Positions 7,558-14,512 of a stretch of DNA of 20,537 bases are shown piece after piece. The translations under genes and the position numbers were made by a program. Under the pieces are notes generated by a model. That model searched no databases and had not been told where the DNA came from. It worked only from the letters and a program-made list of their open reading frames with translations. The stretch lies in assembly GCA_023485185.1 (NCBI GenBank), contig JAMCZP010000341.1:1-20537 (forward strand), read 5' to 3'. Numbering within the stretch: position 1 is the stretch's first letter; each line of letters opens with the position of its first letter. The DNA is from Gammaproteobacteria bacterium (GTDB taxonomy: Bacteria > Pseudomonadota > Gammaproteobacteria > Pseudomonadales > Halomonadaceae).

Positions 7558-8391
7558 TTAGTGGAATTTTTGTTGGCCTGCCAGCGGGCCTAATGGTCGT
7601 TTTGATGTGTTGGCTGTGACCGACGGCGCATCGCATTGGCGCAGCTTTCGTGGAGACAGGCCATAGCTGCGTCGAAACGCATGGGAAAGCGCGCTCTGAT
7701 TTGCAAAGCCCGTTTGAATAGCAATATCAGTGAGGGGGAGGCGGCTCTGTAAAACCAGTTGGCGCGCCGCATGAAGGCGCTGGCGCTTGACATATTGCCA
7801 GGGTGATAATCCCGTTTGGGCACGAAAACAGTCGGAAAAGTGTGCTTCGCTTAGGCAAGCCAAGCGCGCAAGATCCGCTACCCGTAGCTCGTCAGCCAAA
7901 TGCTGACGTATAAAGCTGTCAATGCGCGATAAATCTAGTCGTTGCTGTGCAGCTCCTTGAGCGGTGCCTAGCCGCGCTTTTAGTGAGCCTAGCAGTGTGG
8001 CTGCCAAGCGGTCTTGCTGAAAAGACACATCTGAGGTGTCAAAACCTTGGGCAAGCTCGCTTTCCATAAATGCCAAGTAGTGACGCAGTGCATTATCCAG
8101 CGCAAAAAAGCGTGGTGCATCGAATAGCGCGACTAACTCGCGATTTTCACCGGTCAATGCTGGCGCATCCTCAGGTAGGTCGAGAATTAACTGCCGATTA
8201 TGTCCATTACCTGAGTAGTAGTGTTCGTGGTTAGCGGGGACGATGCAGCCTGAAAACGCATTTACCCGGCCACCCAATCCCTCAATTTCAAATTCCGATG
8301 AACCGCACAAAGTAATCACGATCTGATGGAAATCGTGAGAATGATGATGGGTTGCACTGGCTAGCGGAATTTGTCGGATAATGCTGGGCAT
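7558..8391 (-). CDS. AraC-family transcriptional regulator, probable activator of put genes
   Basis: 277 residues. The N-terminal half (about 12-75) is a cupin-like sensing domain with a histidine-rich start (ATHHHSHDFHQIVITL) and the typical FSGCIVPANHEHYYSG turn. The C-terminal half (about 155-252) has two helix-turn-helix units of the AraC type: LRVADLARLACLSEAHFSDC then LTDIAIQTGFANQSALSHAF, ending with YGLSPRKLR. AGAGG precedes the ATG. It is transcribed towards putP-putA and is separated from the upstream membrane-protein gene by only 24 bases, probably one operon. PutA here lacks its own DNA-binding domain. In Pseudomonas an AraC-type protein (PruR) activates the proline genes, so a proline-responsive activator role is inferred from context, not shown. 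Confidence 0.85.
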   Translation of the reverse strand: MPSIIRQIPLASATHHHSHDFHQIVITLCGSSEFEIEGLGGRVNAFSGCIVPANHEHYYSGNGHNRQLILDLPEDAPALTGENRELVALFDAPRFFALDNALRHYLAFMESELAQGFDTSDVSFQQDRLAATLLGSLKARLGTAQGAAQQRLDLSRIDSFIRQHLADELRVADLARLACLSEAHFSDCFRAQTGLSPWQYVKRQRLHAARQLVLQSRLPLTDIAIQTGFANQSALSHAFRRSYGLSPRKLRQCDAPSVTANTSKRPLGPLAGQQKFH

Positions 8392-8415
8392 AGCAGGCCT
8401 CTTAAAGCTTAACAG

Positions 8416-8775
8416 CTACCGCTGGCGGAGAGCGGTATGGGCAGACAAGTGGTCGCGAAGCGCTTTAAGCTCTGCCTGCCCCTCTTGATTGAGTAGCGGT
8501 TTACCTTGAGCAATCAACCAGCGTCTACCGTGCTGATCCATTAAGTGGGCTGCGCGGCGCCTAATACCGTCTAGATACTCATTATGACGGATCGGGTAGC
8601 CAATAATGGTATTCCACTCGGTTTCGGTTACTTGGCTGGCTAACGCTTTATCAAATAGGGCAATTAAATCTTTGGGCTCAGTGCGATACCGAGGTGTGCT
8701 TGAGGTCATAAGCACCAGCATGACGGAGCCAAGCACCAACAAGCATACTCCCAACACTAATAAATACAGCGCCAT
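8416..8775 (-). CDS. Small single-pass membrane protein of unknown function
   Basis: 119 residues. Residues 3-24 (LYLLVLGVCLLVLGSVMLVL) form one strong membrane helix or uncleaved anchor. The rest is soluble and charged, with ALFDKALASQVTETEWNTI, YPIRHNEYLDGIRRRAAHLM and a C-terminal helical part. I do not recognise the family. It is the first gene upstream of the AraC regulator, 24 bases apart and on the same strand, so the two are probably co-transcribed. The topology (short N-terminal anchor, about 95-residue soluble domain) would suit a membrane-tethered partner, but no function can be assigned. Confidence 0.75.
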   Translation of the reverse strand: MALYLLVLGVCLLVLGSVMLVLMTSSTPRYRTEPKDLIALFDKALASQVTETEWNTIIGYPIRHNEYLDGIRRRAAHLMDQHGRRWLIAQGKPLLNQEGQAELKALRDHLSAHTALRQR

Positions 8776-8840
8776 TCGCTGTGCTCCCAGGCGATCTCAG
8801 TGAATTAAATAGTCACTTAATTATACGCCGCATGTTGCTT

Positions 8841-8870
8841 AGTACGAAAAATTTTAATTTTTTACGAACT
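8841..8870. promoter_or_regulatory. TACGAA direct repeat upstream of regulator operon
   Basis: TACGAA occurs at 8843-8848 and 8863-8868, exactly 20 bases (about two helical turns) apart, in the order AGTACGAAAAAT...TTTTTTACGAACT. The first copy shares GTACGAAAAAT with both arms of the inverted repeat upstream of putP. Two half-sites on the same face of DNA is the usual AraC-family arrangement. It lies 66-95 bases upstream of the 8775 start codon (minus strand) and just before the candidate sRNA on the plus strand, so it could serve either. Confidence 0.5.
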
Positions 8871-8879
8871 TTTCCTTCA

Positions 8880-8995
8880 CAGCGTGTCTGAGTTAGTACA
8901 GACAACATCGCGATAGCAGTCGCTAAAGTTGTTGTTCTGGCTCTTTTGTTTTGATCCCTTGCTTCCGCTACTCATTGAGTAGCGGTTTTTTTTTT
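8880..8995 (+). ncRNA. Candidate small RNA 1, ending in strong terminator
   Basis: No plus-strand CDS precedes this segment, yet it ends in an excellent terminator. In order: hairpin TGTCTG/CAGACA (8885-8890 with 8899-8904), hairpin GCGA/TCGC (8910-8913 with 8920-8923), a pyrimidine-rich unpaired stretch containing TGATCCCTTGCTT (8952-8964), then the terminator. That is the layout of a trans-acting, Hfq-type small RNA. The CCCTT part could pair with Shine-Dalgarno sequences. The same 13 bases recur before another terminator at 13242. The 5' end is a guess and no clear promoter was found. No known family was recognised. Confidence 0.5.
8965..8995 (+). terminator. Rho-independent terminator
   Basis: CCGCTACTC (8965-8973) pairs perfectly with GAGTAGCGG (8977-8985) across a 3-base loop, followed by ten T (8986-8995). 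It reads on the plus strand only; the minus-strand CBS gene ends beyond it at 9062 and would meet no T-run after the stem. Confidence 0.9.
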
Positions 8996-9061
8996 GGTCA
9001 ATCAAGAAGTTGTTTGATAGTTGGTAAGATAGTTCATAAAACAGCTAGTAAGAGAGATACA

Positions 9062-9469
9062 TTAGTGGCGACGAATAGTCAGCAGGGCTATCAGGATATC
9101 ACGTCGGGTAACAATCCCCACTAACCGCTGTTGTTCAATAACCGGGTACACCTTCGGTTTGGCGCCTAGCATTTCCTGAGCCAAGTCGGTAATACTTTTA
9201 TTGGGTGAAACGCTGAGGATTTCATGGCGCATTAGCTCTCTGACTAAGGGGGCTTCGTCATCATGATAGATGCTATCCAGCACGCGGCCCAAGACATCTT
9301 GTTCTGAGATAAAGCCAACTAGACGCCCAGCGCTATCAACGACTGGTGCACCTGGCAAACGGTGGACGGCTAATCCCTGAGCTAAAGTAGTAATCGAAGC
9401 ATCCGGTGAGACGCGGTAGCAATCTCGGGACATGATGTCGCGGACGATGTGGGGTGTTGTTGTATTCAT
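9062..9469 (-). CDS. Two-CBS-domain protein
   Basis: 135 residues from ATG at 9469, chosen over an in-frame GTG at 9478 because GGAG lies eight bases before the ATG and overlaps the GTG. Two tandem CBS domains fill the whole protein: the first from about IMSRDCYRVSPDASITTLAQ to LVGFISEQDVLGRVLD, the second from LMRHEILSVSPNKSITDLAQ to LVGIVTRRDILIALL. Such pairs form a module that binds adenine nucleotides such as AMP, ATP or SAM. With no attached enzyme or channel domain, the partner is unknown. It is monocistronic, with a divergent Pmp3-like gene on its right. Confidence 0.9.
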   Translation of the reverse strand: MNTTTPHIVRDIMSRDCYRVSPDASITTLAQGLAVHRLPGAPVVDSAGRLVGFISEQDVLGRVLDSIYHDDEAPLVRELMRHEILSVSPNKSITDLAQEMLGAKPKVYPVIEQQRLVGIVTRRDILIALLTIRRH

Positions 9470-9674
9470 GAAAAGCACTCCTTACGCATCGTGTTCAGCT
9501 AACGTCTTAAGCCACTTTGTTAGCTATCGGCAGATAAGTGCATCACCGCCGCTATTGTCTGATAATCAGCGGTTGTTGGCCCTAATGCAGTATCGACTTC
9601 TTTACTGTAGGTGATTTAACCAAACAATGTAGAGTTAGCACCCTGGCTTTATTCAACGCTTTAAGGAGCCTCTG

Positions 9675-10205
9675 ATGGATGCACGTGAATATCTAAACCG
9701 TAAAGGAGTGGGGCTGGATCGTGATCCTGACCGTCCCAACACATTGGAAGAGAAGGCCTGGGAGCGGGCACGCGGTTCTGGTCACCAGCGTCCAAAATCT
9801 GGCACGCCCCACGATTGGGAAGATTGGGAGCGTCATCACGATGACTTGGCTGATGGGGCAGAAACGTTAGAACAGAAAATCGATAAAGGGGCTCATCGTC
9901 TAGCCCAGGAGCGATCGGCAAAAGCAGCACAGCCAGCAGGAAACGCAGTGGAACACTTTACACCCCCGCCAAAGGTGGAGTCAGCCCCAGTGCAAGTTGT
10001 CGCTCCGGTACAGTCAACACAACCAACCATGCCAGAGCCAGCTGGCTTAACACTTGCCTATCAGGCATTGGCTATTCTGCTCCCACCACTTGCCGTAGGA
10101 CTAACCAATGGCGGTAGTCAGCGCGTGATAATCAGTGCCGTATTGACGCTAGCAGGTTGGGTGCCGGGCGCTATCTATGCCTGGTACTGGATTCAGCGCC
10201 GTTAA
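9675..10205 (+). CDS. Pmp3/YqaE-like membrane protein with charged N-terminal extension
   Basis: 176 residues; AAGGAGCC Shine-Dalgarno just before the ATG. The C-terminal 50 residues (about 127-173) match the Pmp3/YqaE family: two membrane helices with ILLPPLAVGL (134-143), then VLTLAGWVPGAIYAWYWI (156-173, consensus LTLLGWIPGxIHAxY). Stand-alone members are about 50-60 residues. Here they follow a soluble, very charged region (1-90, with RDPDRPNTLEEKAWERARGS and DWEDWERHHDDLAD) and a proline/valine-rich linker (95-122). Pmp3 proteins are linked to membrane potential and salt tolerance in yeast and plants; in bacteria the role is unclear. Salt or membrane stress is a reasonable guess in a halophile. 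Confidence 0.75.
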   Translation: MDAREYLNRKGVGLDRDPDRPNTLEEKAWERARGSGHQRPKSGTPHDWEDWERHHDDLADGAETLEQKIDKGAHRLAQERSAKAAQPAGNAVEHFTPPPKVESAPVQVVAPVQSTQPTMPEPAGLTLAYQALAILLPPLAVGLTNGGSQRVIISAVLTLAGWVPGAIYAWYWIQRR

Positions 10206-10232
10206 CTAATTCAACTTCATTGTGTTTACTGC

Positions 10233-10260
10233 TTGGCACTTTGGGCCAAGTGCGTATAAT
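10233..10260 (+). promoter_or_regulatory. Sigma-70-like promoter of the DMT transporter / nadK operon
   Basis: TTGGCA (10233-10238) and a perfect TATAAT (10255-10260) are separated by 16 bases, with the EamA start codon 33 bases downstream. Between the hexamers, CTTGGC (10232-10237) and GCCAAG (10245-10250) form a 6-bp inverted repeat overlapping the -35 element, a possible repressor site. Confidence 0.65.
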
Positions 10261-10293
10261 TCGCGTAAACCATTTTAAAAAACGAGGTTTACG

Positions 10294-11163
10294 ATGGGTT
10301 ATCTGGTTGGCGTGACGGCGCTATGGGCATTCTCCTTTTCACTGATAGGGGTTTATTTAGCAGGGCAGGTCGACAGCTATTTTGCAGTGCTTTTAAGGGT
10401 GACGCTGGCCATGCTGGTGTTTTTGCCTTTTTTACGCCCCAGTTTACTGCGTGGTAAGCAGCGCTTAGCGTTAATGGGACTAGGCGCCATCCAGTTAGGT
10501 GTGATGTACACCTTTTTCTATCAATCCTTTCTGTTGCTTTCAGTACCTGAAGTGCTGCTTTTCACCATTTTCACACCTATTTATATTGCCTTGCTGGACG
10601 ACATGCTGTTTGGCCGCTTTACTCCGATCTACTTAGTCACCGCGTTGCTAGCGGTAGTAGGGGCGGGCGTTATTCGTTACGACAGCGTTGATAGCGGTTT
10701 CTGGGCGGGGTTTTTAGTTGTGCAAGGGGCAAACCTTTGCTTTGCCCTCGGGCAGGTGGGCTATCGTCGCCTAGCGGCCGACTTACCACCTACGCTCGCT
10801 TGGCATAATGTATTTGGATGGTTCTTTATTGGCGCTATGTTAGTGGCATTACCCGCTTATCTACTGTTTGGTAACAGTACCGCATTGCCAACGACATCGC
10901 TTCAGTGGGGCGTATTGCTGTGGCTCGGTTTAGTCGCTTCAGGCGTGGGCTATTTTGCTTGGAACCAAGGTGCCACCAAGGTGGATGCGGGTACGTTGGC
11001 GATTATGAACAATGCCTTGGTGCCAGCAGGCTTAATCGTCAATTTAGTCATTTGGAACCGTGATGCAGATATTCCACGGCTTTTGCTTGGCGCTCTTATT
11101 ATGGCCGCCTCATTATGGTTAAACCATTGGTGGTGCCAGCGCCGCCAAGTGGCCGTTCATTAG
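10294..11163 (+). CDS. EamA/DMT-superfamily transporter
   Basis: 289 residues with about ten membrane helices, the standard size and layout of two EamA repeats. N-terminal repeat: WAFSFSLIGVYLAGQVDSYF, then RVTLAMLVFLPFL; the conserved LYFFxxxxxLxxxPVxxAxLF-like region reads FFYQSFLLLSVPEVLLFTIF. C-terminal repeat about 145-285, including GVGYFAWNQGATKVDAGTLA (typical 'YxxWxxALxxxxAxxAA' segment). DMT proteins export amino acids or other small metabolites; the substrate here cannot be predicted. GAGG precedes the ATG and a good promoter lies 33 bases upstream. nadK starts 32 bases after its stop, so they may be co-transcribed. Confidence 0.88.
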   Translation: MGYLVGVTALWAFSFSLIGVYLAGQVDSYFAVLLRVTLAMLVFLPFLRPSLLRGKQRLALMGLGAIQLGVMYTFFYQSFLLLSVPEVLLFTIFTPIYIALLDDMLFGRFTPIYLVTALLAVVGAGVIRYDSVDSGFWAGFLVVQGANLCFALGQVGYRRLAADLPPTLAWHNVFGWFFIGAMLVALPAYLLFGNSTALPTTSLQWGVLLWLGLVASGVGYFAWNQGATKVDAGTLAIMNNALVPAGLIVNLVIWNRDADIPRLLLGALIMAASLWLNHWWCQRRQVAVH

Positions 11164-11195
11164 GCTATTTGCCCGTTAAGTAAGGTGTCTCCATA

Positions 11196-12158
11196 ATGGT
11201 GGCTTATGCTAGCGAGAGTCGGCCCATGTGTAACACCTTACAATCACTATCCATGTCGTCTTCAAACGGCCGATCAGGCACTCCTTTTAAAACGATTGGT
11301 CTGATTGGCCGCTTGGGTAGCGCAAAAGTGGTCGATTCCCTTCAGCGTCTGGTGACCTATCTGGTCGCGCATGACTACAAGGTATTAATAGAGGATCGAA
11401 CCGCCACCGCTTTACCTCATCATGGCCAGCCGGAAGCCAGTCGCCGAATGTTGGGTGAACTTTGTGACTTAGTCATTGTGGTGGGTGGCGATGGCAGCTT
11501 ATTAGGCGCCGCACGTGTCCTATGCCGAAGTGGTACATTAATTTTAGGCGTTAACCGTGGTCGGCTCGGCTTCTTAACCGATATTTCTCCAGATGAGCTT
11601 GAAACGCGCGTAGGTGAAGTTTTGGCGGGGGAGTTTGAGGTTGAACAACGCTTCTTACTCGATGCCGTGCTTTATCGCAATGGCGTGGCGGTGGGCAATG
11701 GCGAGGCCTTAAATGAAGTGGTGCTGCATCCTGGTAAAGCGGTGCGCATGATTGAGTTTGAGCTGTTTATCGATGGCCAGTTTGTGTATAGCCAGCGCAG
11801 CGATGGCTTAATTGTGGCCACGCCCACTGGCTCTACGGCCTATGCGCTCTCTGGGGGCGGGCCCATTATGCATCCCAAACTGGATGTAGTGACACTGGTG
11901 CCAATGTTTCCCCACACACTATCAAGCCGTCCCATCGTGATTGATGCTGCCAGTGAGATACGCATCCATATCGGCGAAACCAATCAGTCCTATCCCCATA
12001 TTAGCTGCGATGGCCAAACCCGGGCGGTGGCAAAACCTAACGATGTGTTAGTTATTACCCGTAAGCCTGAGCGCGTCCAACTGGTGCACCCGATTGGTCA
12101 CAATTTCTATGAAGTACTGCGCAGCAAGTTAGGCTGGAGCCATCGGTTGGGGGATTGA
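11196..12158 (+). CDS. nadK: NAD kinase
   Basis: 320 residues, against 292 in E. coli. Makes NADP+ from NAD+ and ATP in the cytoplasm. Family signatures: VVGGDGSLLGAAR with the GGDG motif (97-100), GVNRGRLGFLTD, NEVVLHPGKAVRMIEFE, RSDGLIVATPTGSTAYALSG and LVPMFPHTLSSRPIV; ends KLGWSHRLGD. The start is uncertain. ATG 11196 has AAGGTG about eight bases upstream and is used here, but it adds about 26 residues before the region aligning with E. coli NadK; ATG 11226 or 11253 would give 310 or 301 residues. The metallophosphoesterase gene begins two bases after the stop, indicating translational coupling. Confidence 0.95.
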   Translation: MVAYASESRPMCNTLQSLSMSSSNGRSGTPFKTIGLIGRLGSAKVVDSLQRLVTYLVAHDYKVLIEDRTATALPHHGQPEASRRMLGELCDLVIVVGGDGSLLGAARVLCRSGTLILGVNRGRLGFLTDISPDELETRVGEVLAGEFEVEQRFLLDAVLYRNGVAVGNGEALNEVVLHPGKAVRMIEFELFIDGQFVYSQRSDGLIVATPTGSTAYALSGGGPIMHPKLDVVTLVPMFPHTLSSRPIVIDAASEIRIHIGETNQSYPHISCDGQTRAVAKPNDVLVITRKPERVQLVHPIGHNFYEVLRSKLGWSHRLGD

Positions 12159-12160
12159 GT

Positions 12161-13147
12161 ATGGAGGGATACGACCTAATTGGTGATGTACACGGCTGCG
12201 GCGCAACGCTGGCTGCATTACTCGAAAAGCTTGGCTACCATCAGCGCGCTGGTGTGTATCGTCATCCTCGCCGCAAAGTGATTTTTCTCGGTGACCTGAT
12301 TGATCGCGGACCACGTATCCGCTTGGCGGTGACTATCGCCCGCCGAATGGTTGAGCAGGGTGAGGCGTATATCGTGATGGGAAATCATGAGTACAACGCC
12401 CTGGCGTATACTCACCCCGCGCCTGCAGGTAGCCACAAACGCTGGCTGCGAGAGCACACGCCACGCCATAACCGGATTATTCAAGATACTCTGGAACAGT
12501 ACCGCGACTACACCAACGAGTGGGAAGATACGCTGGCATGGTTCAAAACCATTCCGCTCTGTTTGGAGATAGACGGCATTCGCGTGGTGCATGCCTGCTG
12601 GGATGAAGAACTGATTAAAGAGCTAAAGCAGCGTCACCCGGATTGTTGTATGGACGTGCAGTTTTTAGTCGAATCGACAGACGCCTCTACCCAGGCATTT
12701 CGGATTTTAGATCGTCTAACCCGCGGCCCTCACGTCTCACTGCCTAAGGGAATCGCGATACACTCTGGCGATGGTTTTACGCGGCAAAGTTTTCGCGCCC
12801 ATTTTTGGGCCGAGACGCCTCAGCAGTGGGGCGATGTGGTTTTTCAGCCCGATAACCTGCCGGGTGATCTAGAAACACGTGAATTGACCAGTGAAGAGCG
12901 GCAGAAGTTAAGTTACTACGGGCCCGAACAGCCCCCACTGTTTATTGGCCACTACTGGTGTGAAGGCATTCCAGCACTACCTGCCAGTAATATCGCTTGT
13001 CTGGACTATAGTGCAGTTAAATATGGTCGTTTGGTGGCTTATCGATGGAGTGGAGAGGTGGCATTAAACGCCGATCATTTTGTCTGGATCAAGGTTCCAA
13101 AAGAGGAGCGGGCGCTGCCAAAATCATGGGAAATTGACTTCGATTAG
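12161..13147 (+). CDS. Calcineurin-like (PPP-type) metallophosphoesterase
   Basis: 328 residues. The start at ATG 12161 is preferred over an in-frame TTG six bases earlier, since the protein then opens MEGYDLIGDVHGC. Metal-binding motifs of the PPP family in order: GDVHG (8-12), GDLIDRGP (44-51), GNHE (74-77), then HACWDEE and GHYWCEG carrying further histidines. The family includes serine/threonine phosphatases PrpA/PrpB and diadenosine tetraphosphatase ApaH. It is longer than ApaH or PrpA and differs in the C-terminal half (RELTSEERQKLSYYGPEQPP). Substrate unknown. It sits directly after nadK, so action on a nucleotide or on a protein phosphate are both open. Confidence 0.88.
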   Translation: MEGYDLIGDVHGCGATLAALLEKLGYHQRAGVYRHPRRKVIFLGDLIDRGPRIRLAVTIARRMVEQGEAYIVMGNHEYNALAYTHPAPAGSHKRWLREHTPRHNRIIQDTLEQYRDYTNEWEDTLAWFKTIPLCLEIDGIRVVHACWDEELIKELKQRHPDCCMDVQFLVESTDASTQAFRILDRLTRGPHVSLPKGIAIHSGDGFTRQSFRAHFWAETPQQWGDVVFQPDNLPGDLETRELTSEERQKLSYYGPEQPPLFIGHYWCEGIPALPASNIACLDYSAVKYGRLVAYRWSGEVALNADHFVWIKVPKEERALPKSWEIDFD

Positions 13148-13188
13148 GATAGTGTTTTTTGTGATACATAACGTTACATAATTTTTGC

Positions 13189-13286
13189 AAAACAGCTGAA
13201 CTAACCCTGCTGCCGGCTATCAGAGTAAGTGTTCCCTTGAATGATCCCTTGCTTTTTACCCGGCGGTTTTCACCGCCGGTTTTTTT
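13189..13286 (+). ncRNA. Candidate small RNA 2, sharing a motif with candidate 1
   Basis: The 215-base gap after the metallophosphoesterase holds a possible -10 (CATAAT, 13177-13182), then hairpin CAGC/GCTG (13193-13196 with 13209-13212), an unpaired stretch with two TCCCTTG words (13233-13239 and 13245-13251) and a GC-rich terminator. The 13 bases TGATCCCTTGCTT (13242-13254) are identical to 8952-8964 and stand in the same place, directly before the terminator. The 5' end is estimated. An alternative is a long 3' untranslated region of the upstream gene, from which a sRNA could also be processed. Confidence 0.45.
13260..13286 (+). terminator. Rho-independent terminator
   Basis: CCGGCGG (13260-13266) pairs with CCGCCGG (13273-13279) across a 6-base loop, followed by seven T (13280-13286). 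It lies 112 bases after the metallophosphoesterase stop and also ends the candidate sRNA. Confidence 0.9.
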
Positions 13287-13362
13287 GTTTGCAATTTTTT
13301 CATGTGATCAACCCCACCCGCAGCGGCTAGCGTGCCGCCAGCGCTTTGATTAGAGAGATGAT

Positions 13363-14217
13363 ATGCATCCAGTGATGCTTCTACCGGATCACGCGGATAC
13401 AAGCGAACTGCGCCAAGCGCTTTGGCAGCATCGCATTGGTCACCGCATTACCGATGAGCAAGATGGGCAATTATTATGGATCGCAGATCCCCGGCAGCAG
13501 GATGAATTGAATGCCCTGGTAGAGCGCTGGAAACGTGGTGAGCCATTAGTGCTCAATCAAACGGCTAAGCAACGCTCGCAAAGTATAAATACGTCGCTCA
13601 TATCCCTTCGCAAAGTGCCCGTTACAGCACTGATGATTGTGATTAGCCTAGTGGTATTTGCACTGATCGGGATTTTTGGCGACCAATTGATTGTTAGCCT
13701 AACCATTGTGCCGATAGGCATTGCCGGTGGTGAGTTGGTGTTCGGCACGCTGTCTCAAACGCTAGCATCGGGCCAAATATGGCGCGTGCTATCGCCTGCT
13801 TTTCTGCATTTTGGCTGGATGCATCTGATTTTTAATTTGATGTGGGTATGGTATTTCGGTCGCCAGATTGAGGCACTGCAGGGCAGTCGTACCATGCTGT
13901 TGCTGCTTATTGTGGCGGGCATTGGGGCGAATATAGCGCAGTATATGACTGGCACCGTATTGTTTGGAGGCATGTCTGGGGTGGTGTATGCCTTATTGGC
14001 GCATGTTTGGCTAATGTCGCGGCGGGTGCCACAAAGCGGTTTCTTTGTGCCACAAATGTTAGTGGTATTTATGTTGGGCTGGATGGTGTTCACCATGACG
14101 GGCATTGCGGGCAGTGTAGGGTTTGGCAATGTCGCTAATGAAGCGCATTTGGGCGGGCTACTCGTGGGGCTTGTCACAGGCTGGTATTATTCATCCCGCC
14201 GTTTGAAAAATCGTTAA
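13363..14217 (+). CDS. Rhomboid intramembrane serine protease, GlpG-like
   Basis: 284 residues, close to E. coli GlpG (276). The soluble N-terminal part (1-70) resembles the NRho domain that precedes the membrane core in GlpG. Six membrane helices follow (about 87-277). Active-site elements: H149 and H154 with N158 in LHFGWMHLIFNLMWVWYFG (oxyanion site, H145/H150/N154 of GlpG), catalytic S205 in FGGMSGVVYALL, and H262 in NEAHLGGLLVG as the second member of the dyad. It cleaves membrane-spanning helices of other proteins. GAGAG precedes the ATG. yeaC starts ten bases after its stop, probably one transcript. Confidence 0.93.
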   Translation: MHPVMLLPDHADTSELRQALWQHRIGHRITDEQDGQLLWIADPRQQDELNALVERWKRGEPLVLNQTAKQRSQSINTSLISLRKVPVTALMIVISLVVFALIGIFGDQLIVSLTIVPIGIAGGELVFGTLSQTLASGQIWRVLSPAFLHFGWMHLIFNLMWVWYFGRQIEALQGSRTMLLLLIVAGIGANIAQYMTGTVLFGGMSGVVYALLAHVWLMSRRVPQSGFFVPQMLVVFMLGWMVFTMTGIAGSVGFGNVANEAHLGGLLVGLVTGWYYSSRRLKNR

Positions 14218-14227
14218 GAGGCCTGCA

Positions 14228-14512
14228 ATGAGCGAAATGACGTTTGAGAAAATGATCAACCAAATGACTCCAGCGATTTACGAGAGTCTTAAACAGGCCG
14301 TTGCGCTGCGTAAATGGCCCGATGGCCGTCGCTTAACACCCGAGCAGACAGAGCTTTGCCTGGAAGCTGTAATGCGCTACGAAGCGGAAAATAACGTGCC
14401 GGAGGAGAACCGCGTCGGGTACTTAGAGCAGCGTACCTGCGGTGCAGCTGCTACTGGCGCAGGCGTATCGCCTGAAATGGCCGGTCTGGCACGGGATGCC
14501 TCACGTGATTGA
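14228..14512 (+). CDS. yeaC: YeaC family protein (DUF1315)
   Basis: 94 residues, cytoplasmic, function unknown. The conserved region covers residues 1-70: FEKMINQMTPAIYESLKQAV, then LRKWPDGRRLTPEQTELCLE, with the family's invariant KWPDG and LTPEQ words, and NVPEENRVGYLEQRTC. The last 23 residues (AAATGAGVSPEMAGLARDAS...) do not look like other family members as I know them, and their DNA overlaps the likely start of the DUF2797 gene. E. coli YeaC is 90 residues, so length is normal. AGGCCTGC before the ATG is a weak Shine-Dalgarno. Confidence 0.85.
   Translation: MSEMTFEKMINQMTPAIYESLKQAVALRKWPDGRRLTPEQTELCLEAVMRYEAENNVPEENRVGYLEQRTCGAAATGAGVSPEMAGLARDASRD

Noticed and set aside
8965..8995. 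Terminator of the CBS gene
   Set aside because: Wrong orientation: the T-run lies on the plus strand, while the CBS gene reads leftward.
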